Below, in pieces: positions 42,228-50,507 of a DNA stretch of 64,000 nucleotides (its first letter is position 1; the number at the start of each line of letters is the position of its first letter). Location of the stretch: positions 62,001 through 126,000 of the forward strand of contig NZ_AUEA01000010.1 of NCBI RefSeq assembly GCF_000425745.1, given 5' to 3'. The notes under the pieces were generated by a model, which worked only from the letters and a program-made list of their open reading frames with translations, did not search any database and was not told the DNA's origin. A program made the translations under genes and the position numbers. Source of the DNA: Pseudomonas cremoricolorata DSM 17059 = NBRC 16634. Its GTDB lineage: Bacteria > Pseudomonadota > Gammaproteobacteria > Pseudomonadales > Pseudomonadaceae.

Positions 42228-44402
42228 ATGTGCGGTAGCAACGGTTTGGGCAACTCGGGACGCATTCGTGGCTGGCTGTGGTTGGGCATGCTGGCGCCAT
42301 TTTCCTTCTCGGCGCTGGCGCAGACGGTTGCCGAGCAGACCAGCCTCGAGCCCGCGCTGGACCTGCCCGCGCTGACCATCGAAGGCAATCGCCTGTACGA
42401 CATGCTGCCCTCCGAAGCCACCGGCGGCTACAGCGTCGATGCCGCGACCGTCGGCACCAAGACCCCGGCCTCGCTCAAGGAGATCCCGCAGTCGATCACC
42501 GTCTACACCCAGGACTACCTCAAGGATCGCCAGTTCGTGCACCTGGACGACCTGGCCAAGTACACCGCGGGCCTGCGCACGCTGACCAACGACAGCGGCC
42601 GCTCGTCGATCTACGCCCGCGGCTACGAGTACAGCGAATACAACATCGACGGCCTGCCAGCGCCGATGGGCAGTATCTTCGGCACCGTGCCTTCGCTGGC
42701 GGCCTTCGACCGCGTGGAAATCATGCGCGGCCCGGCAGGCCTGTTCAGCAGCACCAGCGAGCTGGGCGGCATCGTCAACATGGTGCGCAAGCGCCCGACC
42801 GCAGCATTTCAGGGCCATGTCGACGCCAGCTACGGCACCTGGGACACCAACCATGAAGAGATCGACCTGAGCGGCCCGCTGGATGATGCAGGCCGGGTGC
42901 GTGGGCGTTTCATCGCCTCGCGCGACGACACCAACGGCGAAGTCGACTACAACGCCAACACCAGCAACAGTTACTACGGCGCGCTGGATGTCGACCTCGA
43001 TGAAGCCACCACGCTGTCGTTCGGTCTGATCCATGAAGTGAAGAACATCGTTCCGCACAACGGCTACCCGGCCAGTCTGTCGGGCGAGGTGCCGGACTTC
43101 AGCCACTCGCGCTTCCTCGGCGCCGACTGGAACCATTTCGACGGCAAGACCACCGACCTGGTCGCCGAGCTGACCCACCGTTTCGACAATGGCGGCTATG
43201 GCCGTATCGCCGCCCGCGGTTCGCAGCGCAGGACCGACTACCTGTACGCCTTCACCGCCACCAACGCCAACACCGGGGCCAATTCCGAGCGGGTCAGCGC
43301 CCGGGATTTCACCCAGGACACCTATTCGCTGGATGCCAGCTACAGCCAGCCCTTCGCCACCTTCGGCCAGGTCAGTGAATTCGTGGTCGGCAGCGACTAC
43401 AAGAACTACGACACCGAGTACCTCAACGGCACCAGCAACCTCGGCGTGATCGATGTCGGCAGCTACCGCCCCACCGACTTCGCCAAACCGTCGCCCAACT
43501 ACAGCACCGAGACCGGCATGCAGGAGGAAGAATATGGCCTCTATTCCAAGGTCACGTTGCGCCCGGTCGAGCGTCTGGCGCTGATCGCCGGTGGCCGTTT
43601 CAGCTGGTACCGCGGCGACTTCTACACCACCACCCTGAGCACCGGTGCGACGGCAACTGACGACAAACGCGTGGATGGCCGTTTCACACCCTATGGCGGC
43701 GTGGTCTATGACCTGACCGACACCCATGCGCTGTATGCCAGCTACTCCCAGGTGTACAAGCCGCAATCCGACACCGACGCCCAGGGCCGGGTGCTCAAGC
43801 CGCGTGAGGGCGAGCAGTATGAGTTCGGGCTCAAGAGCAGCTTCTACGGAGGTGATTTGAACACGCGCCTGTCGGCGTTCCACCTCACCGACCAGAACCG
43901 CGCCACCACGGCCTTCGACGCAGACGGCGTGGATACCGGCTACTCGGTGGCCACGGGCAAGACCCGGGTCAAAGGCATGGAAGTGGAGGTCAGCGGCAAG
44001 CTCACGACCAACTGGGAACTGCTCGCCGGCTACACCTGGATGCAGACCGACACGGTCAAGGGCGATGCCGAGACCACCTTCTTCATCATGCCGCGCCATC
44101 AGGCCTCGCTGTGGAGCAAGTACACCCTCGACCAGGGGCCGCTCAGCGGCCTGGCGATTGGCGGCGGGATCTCGGCGATGAGCAACTTCCACGCTGAGAA
44201 CGGCGGCGTACGTATCGACGCGCCGGGCTATGCCACCGTCGACGCCATGCTGTCGTACCCGCTCACGTCCAAGCTGACCGCGACCTTCAACGTCAACAAC
44301 CTGTTCGACCGTGACTACCTCTCCCGGGTCGGCTCGACCTCGACCTTCAACTTCTACGGGCCTTCGCGGAGCATGATGGTCGGCGCTCGCTACACGTTCT
44401 GA
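42228..44402 (+). CDS. TonB-dependent siderophore receptor (FhuE/FoxA-like)
   Basis: This 724-residue outer-membrane receptor has a signal peptide (ending SALAQ), no N-terminal signalling domain, a plug domain (SLKEIPQSITVYTQ ... VEIMRGPAGLFSS ... GGIVNMVRKRP) and a barrel ending in the aromatic GARYTF. The plug belongs to the hydroxamate-type FhuE/FoxA group rather than the FepA/PfeA group. It is divergent from a two-component system and near an IroE-like esterase, so a substrate-responsive xenosiderophore uptake locus is likely. The ligand cannot be named from sequence. Confidence 0.87.
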   Translation: MCGSNGLGNSGRIRGWLWLGMLAPFSFSALAQTVAEQTSLEPALDLPALTIEGNRLYDMLPSEATGGYSVDAATVGTKTPASLKEIPQSITVYTQDYLKDRQFVHLDDLAKYTAGLRTLTNDSGRSSIYARGYEYSEYNIDGLPAPMGSIFGTVPSLAAFDRVEIMRGPAGLFSSTSELGGIVNMVRKRPTAAFQGHVDASYGTWDTNHEEIDLSGPLDDAGRVRGRFIASRDDTNGEVDYNANTSNSYYGALDVDLDEATTLSFGLIHEVKNIVPHNGYPASLSGEVPDFSHSRFLGADWNHFDGKTTDLVAELTHRFDNGGYGRIAARGSQRRTDYLYAFTATNANTGANSERVSARDFTQDTYSLDASYSQPFATFGQVSEFVVGSDYKNYDTEYLNGTSNLGVIDVGSYRPTDFAKPSPNYSTETGMQEEEYGLYSKVTLRPVERLALIAGGRFSWYRGDFYTTTLSTGATATDDKRVDGRFTPYGGVVYDLTDTHALYASYSQVYKPQSDTDAQGRVLKPREGEQYEFGLKSSFYGGDLNTRLSAFHLTDQNRATTAFDADGVDTGYSVATGKTRVKGMEVEVSGKLTTNWELLAGYTWMQTDTVKGDAETTFFIMPRHQASLWSKYTLDQGPLSGLAIGGGISAMSNFHAENGGVRIDAPGYATVDAMLSYPLTSKLTATFNVNNLFDRDYLSRVGSTSTFNFYGPSRSMMVGARYTF

Positions 44403-44445
44403 ACCGGTCTGGCTCACCCACGCGGCAGGGCACTAACCAACGGGG

Positions 44446-46878
44446 TCAATACGCATAACGCAATGTGGTCATGACATTGCGCGGCGCGCCGTACAGGCCG
44501 CCCGCCGTGGTGGTCAGGTAGTGTTTGTCGAACAGGTTGTTGAGGTTCACCGTGGCCGACAGCGCAGGGGTGATCTGGTAGCGGGTCATCAGGTTGGTCA
44601 CCGCGTAGCTGCTTTGCGTGGTGGCGTAGCTCAGGTCGTAGCCGGCGGCGCTCTGCCAGTTCACGCCGCCGCCGACGGTCCACTTGTCCAGCTCGCCGGG
44701 CAGGCGGTAGGTGGTGAAGAGCTTGACGCTGTTGCGCGGAATCTCGGTGACGATGCGTTTGTCGTCGTCATTGAAGCTGACGTTGTAGGAATAGCCGGCC
44801 ATCACCTGCCAGCCTTCGCTCAACTCGCCATTGACCTCCAGTTCCACCCCTTCGCTGGTGGTGCCGCTCTCGGCGCGGTAGGCCTGGAAGCCGCTGGGCT
44901 GAAGATTTCTGCCATCGGCCACGGCGAGGTTGTCCTGCTCGACCCGGAACAGCGCCAGGCTGGCGTTCAGGCGGCTGTCGAAGAAGTCGGCCTTCAGCCC
45001 CAGCTCGTAGCCGGTGCCCTCCAGCGGGTCGAGCGGCGAGCCGTTCACATCGCGCACCTGATTGCCTTGGGGGTTGAAGATCTGCGTGTAGCTGGCGTAC
45101 GCAGTCCAGGTGTCATCCAGGTCGTAGACCAGGCCGGCGTAGGGAATCACCACGCCGCTTTCGGTGCGCTCGGTGCGCTGGCGGTCGCCGCTGTAGGGCT
45201 TGTTGAGGTTCTCGCGGTGCCAGTCGACCACGCGCGTGCCGAGAATCAGGCTGGCCGCATCGCTCAGGCGCCAGCGTGAGGTCAGGTAGGCGGCGTACTG
45301 GGTTTCGGTCATGTCGGTGGTGCCGAACTTGGTGAACACCGGCTTGGGCGACTGGCCGTGCCAGTTGAAGATGTCGTCGATGGTGTCGTCGTAGCCGGTG
45401 CGGGCGCTTTGCCAGCCGCCGTAGTTGGCGGTGCCGCGTTCTTCGATGCGCGACAGGGTGACGCCGCCGATCAGCTCATGCTCACGGCCGAGCAACGGGA
45501 AGGTGCCGGTGAGGTAGGCATCGAGGTTGCCCTGGGTCGGGGTGGCTTGCCAGCGGTTGGGCGAAATGGTCGCGCCTTCGCCGGTGACCGGGTCGATCTC
45601 GCCGTCGACATAGGCGATCACCGTGTCGTAGGCATTACGGGCGTGGCTGTATTCGAGCTTGCCGCTCCAGCCGTTGGCGAACTGGTGCTCCAGCGAGGTG
45701 AACAGCGTGCTCTGCTGGCGATCGTAGTAGCTCCAGTCCGGCGAGGTGTTGAACGAGCGCTTGAAGTCGGTGCGCTGGCCATCGACGGTGAACAACGGAA
45801 AGCCGGTGCGCATCGGCGCGTTGCTGTGGGTCACCTGGTGGCTGAGGCCGAAGGTCAGCAGCGTCGAGTCGCTGAGGTCCATTTCGGTGATGCCATACAG
45901 GGTGGACGTTTCCTGGCTGAAGCGGTCGATCCAGGCGTGCTGGTCCTTGTGATCGGCGACGAAACGGCCGCGCACCGTGCCGGCGTCGTTCAGCGCACCG
46001 CCCACATCCACGCTCAGGCCATAGCGGTCCCAACTGCCGGCCTCGGCCGATAGCAGCACTTGCGCAGCATCGGTCGGGCGCTTGCGGATCAGGTTGATGG
46101 TCGCCGAGGGGTAGCCCATGCCGCTGATCAGGCCGGTGGCGCCGCGCACGATCTCGACTCGGTCGTACATCGCGGTGTTCTGTGTGTAGTTGTCCATGTT
46201 GGCCGAGGTCGGCACGCCGTCGATCTCGAAGTTGCGGATCGAGAAGCCGCGTGACATGTACACCGTGCTGTCTGCGCCCAGACTTTCGCGGATCACGGTG
46301 ATGCCCGGGGCGGCATCGAGAGCGTCGGTGAGGGTGTCGAGCTTCTGATCGTCCAGGCGCTGGCGGGTCAGCACGGTGATCGACTGTGGGGTCTCCTTGA
46401 GCGACAGGTTCAGCCGCGTCGAGCTGCTCGACGATGCCGTGGTGTACGACCCGGTGCCTTCGGTGGTGGCGCCTGGCGCCTTGCCGGAAATGCTCAGCGC
46501 GGTCAGCTCCAGCGCACCGTCGCTGGTGGCGGTGCTGGGCATCAGCAGGTAACCGCCATTGGTTTCCCGGCGCACCTGCAACCCGCTGCCTTGCAGCAGC
46601 TGGGCCAGGCCATCATCCACCCCATAATCGCCGCGCAAGCCTGGCGAGCTGAGGCCAGCGGTCTGTTCACTGGCGAACGACAGCGTCACTCCGGCGCGAT
46701 TGGCGAACTCCGCCAGTGCCTTGCCCAGCGGCCCGGGGGCGATATCGAAGCGGGTGACCTGGGCCTGGGCCATGACCAGCCCTGGCAGCGCAGTGATGGG
46801 CGCGACCAGCAGGCCGAGCCAGGCCAGGTGAACGGCACGCGCCAGCGCACTGGGCAGTTTCGGGGTGGGGCGGGACAT
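44446..46878 (-). CDS. FpvA-like TonB-dependent transducer receptor
   Basis: This 810-residue receptor has a signal peptide (ending VMAQA), an N-terminal STN signalling domain (about 40-115, FDIAPGPLGKALAEFANRAG), a plug (LKETPQSITVLTRQRLDD ... VRGATGLISGMGYPSATI) and a barrel ending TTLRYAY. The STN domain contacts the FecR-like anti-sigma factor encoded just upstream, so ligand binding should switch on the ECF sigma factor. It belongs to the ferripyoverdine/ferrichrome-type receptor group. The start is ATG 46878; a Fur-like site lies about 70 bases upstream. Confidence 0.88.
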   Translation of the reverse strand: MSRPTPKLPSALARAVHLAWLGLLVAPITALPGLVMAQAQVTRFDIAPGPLGKALAEFANRAGVTLSFASEQTAGLSSPGLRGDYGVDDGLAQLLQGSGLQVRRETNGGYLLMPSTATSDGALELTALSISGKAPGATTEGTGSYTTASSSSSTRLNLSLKETPQSITVLTRQRLDDQKLDTLTDALDAAPGITVIRESLGADSTVYMSRGFSIRNFEIDGVPTSANMDNYTQNTAMYDRVEIVRGATGLISGMGYPSATINLIRKRPTDAAQVLLSAEAGSWDRYGLSVDVGGALNDAGTVRGRFVADHKDQHAWIDRFSQETSTLYGITEMDLSDSTLLTFGLSHQVTHSNAPMRTGFPLFTVDGQRTDFKRSFNTSPDWSYYDRQQSTLFTSLEHQFANGWSGKLEYSHARNAYDTVIAYVDGEIDPVTGEGATISPNRWQATPTQGNLDAYLTGTFPLLGREHELIGGVTLSRIEERGTANYGGWQSARTGYDDTIDDIFNWHGQSPKPVFTKFGTTDMTETQYAAYLTSRWRLSDAASLILGTRVVDWHRENLNKPYSGDRQRTERTESGVVIPYAGLVYDLDDTWTAYASYTQIFNPQGNQVRDVNGSPLDPLEGTGYELGLKADFFDSRLNASLALFRVEQDNLAVADGRNLQPSGFQAYRAESGTTSEGVELEVNGELSEGWQVMAGYSYNVSFNDDDKRIVTEIPRNSVKLFTTYRLPGELDKWTVGGGVNWQSAAGYDLSYATTQSSYAVTNLMTRYQITPALSATVNLNNLFDKHYLTTTAGGLYGAPRNVMTTLRYAY

Positions 46879-46944
46879 GCGATTTTCCTTTCGTCGACGT
46901 GGCAGAGGTGCGGCAGTGATCGCCGCTTCAGTGCATGGCCGAAC

Positions 46945-46957
46945 GAGAATGAAAATC
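46945..46957 (+). promoter_or_regulatory. Candidate Fur box upstream of the FpvA-like receptor
   Basis: GAGAATGAAAATC differs from GATAATGATAATC at 2 of 13 positions and lies about 70 bases before the receptor start. It could give the receptor its own iron-responsive promoter in addition to the upstream sigma-factor operon. Confidence 0.45.
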
Positions 46958-46980
46958 GGCAACCCCTGCGTGCGGTTTTT

Positions 46981-47919
46981 TCATGCCAAGTCGATGCGTA
47001 CCCAGTAGCGGGTCAGGTACTGAATGCGAATCGGCAGGGCGCTGGCGAGGTTGCCCAGCGCCGCATCGCTGTCGTCCAGGCGAAACGCCCCGGTCACCCG
47101 CAGCCCGGCGGCAGCGTCGGTGCAGGTGAGATAGCCAGGGCGGTAGCGGGCCAGTTCGGTCAGCACCTCACGCAGGCGCCAGTCGAGGGTCATGAGCATG
47201 CCGCGGGTCCAGCCATCACTGCCGGGCGGCAGCGCGGCGATGGCGTCGTGGCCTTGCCGATCGAAGCTCGAGCGCTCGCCGGCCTCTACCCGCAGCAGCG
47301 CGCCGGGGTTGTTCAGCGGGCGTAGCTCCACAGCGTGTTCGAACACCTGCACCGTGCTGTGCTCGCCTTGGCTGGACACGCTGAAGCGCGTGCCCAAGGC
47401 GCGCACGCTGCCTTGCGGGGTCAGTACCAGCAGCGGCCTGTGGGCGGGGTCGGCGGCGGATTCGAGCAGCAGTCGACCTCGATGCAGCTGGACTTCACGG
47501 CGCCGCTCGTTGAAATGCACATCGGCGCGGGTGTCGGTGTCGAGCAGCAGCCGGCTGCCATCGGCCAATTGCAGATGCCGGCGCTCGCCTTTACCGGTGC
47601 GGTACCGCGCCAGGCGCGAGGGCAGCGGTTCGACCAGCAGTGCGCCCGTACCCGTAGCTCCAGCGGCGAGCAGCACGCCAAGCACTTTCAGCACCTGACG
47701 CCGTCGAGCCCTGGCGCCGGCCAAGGTCGGCAGGGCCTGTTCGGGTGATAACTGGGCGAACTGACGTTGCAGCTTTTCCACCTGCGCCCAAGCCTGGGCG
47801 TGCCGCGTGTCGGCCGCCAGCCAGCGCTGCCAGGCTGCCTGGGTGGGGGCGTGCCCAGGCTGCGCCGTCAGTTGCACGTACCAGTTGGCTGCGGCCTCCA
47901 GCTCCTTGCGCTCAAGCAC
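46981..47919 (-). CDS. FecR-family anti-sigma/signal transducer
   Basis: This 312-residue protein has an N-terminal DUF4880-type cytoplasmic part (ANWYVQLTAQPGHAPTQAAW) and a single transmembrane segment (VLGVLLAAGATGTGALLV at about 80). The periplasmic FecR domain (LQLADGSRLLLDTDTRADVH, TPQGSVRALGTRFSV, and the C-terminal secretin/TonB short-like end) contacts the receptor STN domain. The start is GTG 47919, overlapping the sigma-factor gene by 8 bases. The receptor gene follows 102 bases downstream. Confidence 0.92.
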   Translation of the reverse strand: MLERKELEAAANWYVQLTAQPGHAPTQAAWQRWLAADTRHAQAWAQVEKLQRQFAQLSPEQALPTLAGARARRRQVLKVLGVLLAAGATGTGALLVEPLPSRLARYRTGKGERRHLQLADGSRLLLDTDTRADVHFNERRREVQLHRGRLLLESAADPAHRPLLVLTPQGSVRALGTRFSVSSQGEHSTVQVFEHAVELRPLNNPGALLRVEAGERSSFDRQGHDAIAALPPGSDGWTRGMLMTLDWRLREVLTELARYRPGYLTCTDAAAGLRVTGAFRLDDSDAALGNLASALPIRIQYLTRYWVRIDLA

Positions 47920-48424
47920 CGTCGCCTTCCTGGGCCAACAGCAGGCAGTGGGTGAGGGCGCGGACCATATGCTTCTTCACCGTGGTCACCGATACCATGA
48001 AGCGTTCGGCTGCGGCCACGTAGCTCAGGCCTTCGAGCTGCACGGCAAGGAAAATCCCTCGGGTTCGCTCACCCAGGCCCTCGAGCAGCGCATCCACTGC
48101 CACCAGCGTCTCGATGATCAACAGCCGAGTTTCCGGCGAGATCGCCACGGCAGCGGGCTGTAAAGCCAGCGTTTCCAGGTAGGCCTGCTCGATGGCGCGG
48201 CGGCGGAAGCGATCGATCATCAACGCCCGGGCGATGGCGCTGAGGTAGGTGCGCGGCTCGCGAATCGACTGCACATTTCGCGCAGCCAGCACCCGCACGA
48301 AGGTGTCCTGGGCCAGATCTGCCGCATCGCTGGCATTGCCCAGACGCGTGCGCAGCCACTGTTTCAACCAGCCGTTGTGGGCCTGGTAGAGCTGATGCAA
48401 AGAAGAGGAATCGAGGGCAGACAT
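47912..48424 (-). CDS. FecI-like ECF sigma-70 factor
   Basis: This 170-residue ECF sigma factor shows region 2 (LYQAHNGWLKQWLRTRLGNA, DLAQDTFVRVLAA) and region 4 (LEGLSYVAAAERFMVSVTTV). It is first in a sigma/anti-sigma/receptor operon and should drive expression of the FpvA-like receptor when the ligand is sensed. A near-perfect Fur palindrome lies 15 bases upstream of the ATG, so the whole system is probably derepressed by iron limitation. Confidence 0.93.
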   Translation of the reverse strand: MSALDSSSLHQLYQAHNGWLKQWLRTRLGNASDAADLAQDTFVRVLAARNVQSIREPRTYLSAIARALMIDRFRRRAIEQAYLETLALQPAAVAISPETRLLIIETLVAVDALLEGLGERTRGIFLAVQLEGLSYVAAAERFMVSVTTVKKHMVRALTHCLLLAQEGDGA

Positions 48425-48439
48425 GGCAGCGTGCTATGT

Positions 48440-48452
48440 GAGAATGATTCTC
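48440..48452. promoter_or_regulatory. Fur box in front of the ECF sigma gene
   Basis: GAGAATGATTCTC is a perfect 13-base palindrome matching Pseudomonas Fur sites, 16 bases before the sigma-factor start on the minus strand. Surrounding bases (GTGAGAATGATTCTCTAC) extend the match. Confidence 0.75.
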
Positions 48453-48557
48453 TACATTGTTGGCGAAAAGCCAGCAGGATAACAAGCGGTCGCTGGTGGT
48501 AACTGGCTCGCAGTTTGAGCGGCACAGGCACCTCGTTGTGGACATCGATCGCGAGCT

Positions 48558-49442
48558 TTACAGCTCGAATGGGGTTGCGAAGATCACCGGTGCGATCATT
48601 TCCACTTTGCCTGACTTGTCGGTGAACGGCGCAGACGAGCCCATGCTGAAGGTCGATGCCACACTGAGTAGCGCCGCATCCAGACGAGCATACCCGGTAC
48701 GCTCGCTCAGCCTGACCCTCGGTTTGCCGCTGTCGGCGGTGAAGGTGAGAAACAATTTGGCCGTCCTGACCTCGTCGATTTGCCCACTCGCCCTGAAGGC
48801 ATCGACTGACTCTCGGCTTTTGAGGATCGAGCCTAACCGCTCATGCACACCCCGCACCCACAAGTCCTGATACCGCTCGCGCTGCAAGGCGTCGAACGGC
48901 TGCCCCAAGTGGCGTAGACGAGCTACGTTGTTCCACGCCTCGTCGTCGAAGCGGCGCATGACACTCATGTAAAGCGCCAAGGCTTCGTCAACATCCTTCG
49001 GGCCGCCTTTTCCTGCCTCCACAAGTTGCCCAAGTTGTATGGCACCGGATTCGCCCGCCAGATGATAAAATCCGCGCGCCTTGACGTAATCGACCGACTG
49101 ACCCTGGCCTTCTTCCGCCATCTGGCCCAATGCCGCATAGGCGGAGGGATCATAGTGGCTAACGGCGCGGAACAATCTACGCGCCTTGGTGAAGTTCTGC
49201 GAAACACCATAGTCCTTGCCATGCTGGTACATCTTTCCAAGCGTCTTCATGCACGTGGTGTTGCCCCTCTCTGCCTGAGCCATCACATAGTCGACGGTAC
49301 TGGCTTTCACCGGCGGTGTTTCGGTCAATACTAGGCAGCGCACCGCGGCGAGCTTCAGTTCGGCGCTGTGTGTGGATGGATTCGGACTTGCGCAGGCGGT
49401 GAGGGCGAGGGCGGCCACGATGATTAACGCCGATTTATACAT
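48558..49442 (-). CDS. Sel1-repeat lipoprotein with TonB-C-like terminal domain
   Basis: This 294-residue protein has a lipoprotein signal (LIIVAALALTACAS). Helical Sel1-like repeats follow from about 50 to 170 (MKTLGKMYQHGKDYGVSQNF, AYAALGQMAEEGQGQSVDYV, GAIQLGQLVEAGKGGPKDVD). The last 70 residues (ADSGKPRVRLSERTGYARLD ... FATPFEL) resemble a TonB C-terminal fold. This combination in a lipoprotein is uncommon, and the function is unknown. It is the gene next to the FecI/FecR/receptor operon on the same strand but separated by the sigma-factor promoter. A role in envelope protein interactions is possible. Confidence 0.65.
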   Translation of the reverse strand: MYKSALIIVAALALTACASPNPSTHSAELKLAAVRCLVLTETPPVKASTVDYVMAQAERGNTTCMKTLGKMYQHGKDYGVSQNFTKARRLFRAVSHYDPSAYAALGQMAEEGQGQSVDYVKARGFYHLAGESGAIQLGQLVEAGKGGPKDVDEALALYMSVMRRFDDEAWNNVARLRHLGQPFDALQRERYQDLWVRGVHERLGSILKSRESVDAFRASGQIDEVRTAKLFLTFTADSGKPRVRLSERTGYARLDAALLSVASTFSMGSSAPFTDKSGKVEMIAPVIFATPFEL

Positions 49443-50507
49443 TGACGAACTCTCTGAAAAAGACGGATAGCCAGTGGCCGCCTAGCTGGGACCGGCATCG
49501 GCCTTTCTGAAAGACCTTGGCGAGCGAGGCGTACTTGACTGTGCCGGCGGGTCAGGACTCTAGAGAAAACGTGCGGGTGGGAAAAGCGATAAAGTGTAAC
49601 TTTTACAGTGTGCTTATTTGATAGTGGTTTCCAGGATTTACGATTATGGCGCTGGTGCATCTGCTTGGATAAAAGCTCAGCGTGATATTGAGGGATGTGT
49701 TGATTTTTCAGGTAGGAATGTTCTGAGATTTTGATGTGTGTAGTGTGGAGCCGTGAAGGAATTTATATTCCGGCTGTTGAGAAAAAATCGGCCAAAGTTT
49801 GATTTTTTTCAAAGAGTGATTTGGGTTTGGCGTTTGAGTTCAACATTGGGCTACTGATTCAACAATGGATCTTCATACTGCTTGCTCATCACCTGCGTCA
49901 TCATTTCAATCAGATGTTGCGTAGGGTCTCGCACCAGGCTCTGTAGCCACAGTCTTGAGATGAAGGTGCGACACGATCGGGGGCAGCCCAGGTCAGGCGT
50001 CTGCGCAAACAGTCAGGGCGGCCAGCATGGACTCGCATCGCCTGTGGCGGTCGGGAACCCGTATCGGCCAGGTGCCTCAGGCACGACAGGCGGTCGTCAC
50101 AACGTGTAAGCTAATGTTACTGCGACCTGCCGCCTTGACGGACCACTGCCTGTGTCATCCTTGTCAGGGCAGAAGTGCATGTTCGATGGACGTGCGTCAG
50201 AGCCTGCCCGAAACCAGTTCGCCTTCGTCGTTTCGTTTCACATCCCGGTCTCTGCCATCACCCTTGGTCTTGCGAGCAACCGATGGTGCTCGAGGGTGCA
50301 TGGCTTGAGCTCGACGAAAGCGCCTACGCCGATCTGGACCACGTCTGGTCGACGATTTTTGCCCTCGGCTGCGGTATGGGCGTGCTCTGGGGCCGGGTCA
50401 TGGCGTACCCGTTCGCTGGCAGTTGGCGGGCATATGGGTTTTCGCCGGCAACGCTCTCGAGCAGAAAAACCACCTTTTCAGATGATCCCCCCATGAGGTC
50501 TTCAATC
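49443..50507. other. Gene-free kilobase between Sel1 lipoprotein and gcd
   Basis: No supported gene is seen. The part from about 49580 to 49880 is clearly AT-richer than the rest of the window and is probably a promoter region for the lipoprotein gene and possibly a foreign insertion scar. From 50175 the frame of gcd stays open upstream of its likely start; the codons from about 50283 look coding-like, but no ribosome site or family match supports an extension. gcd promoter elements should lie in the last 200 bases. Confidence 0.5.

Noticed and set aside
42204-44417. Long minus-strand open frame across the siderophore receptor gene
   Set aside because: Shadow of the receptor gene, whose plug and barrel motifs are clear on the plus strand.
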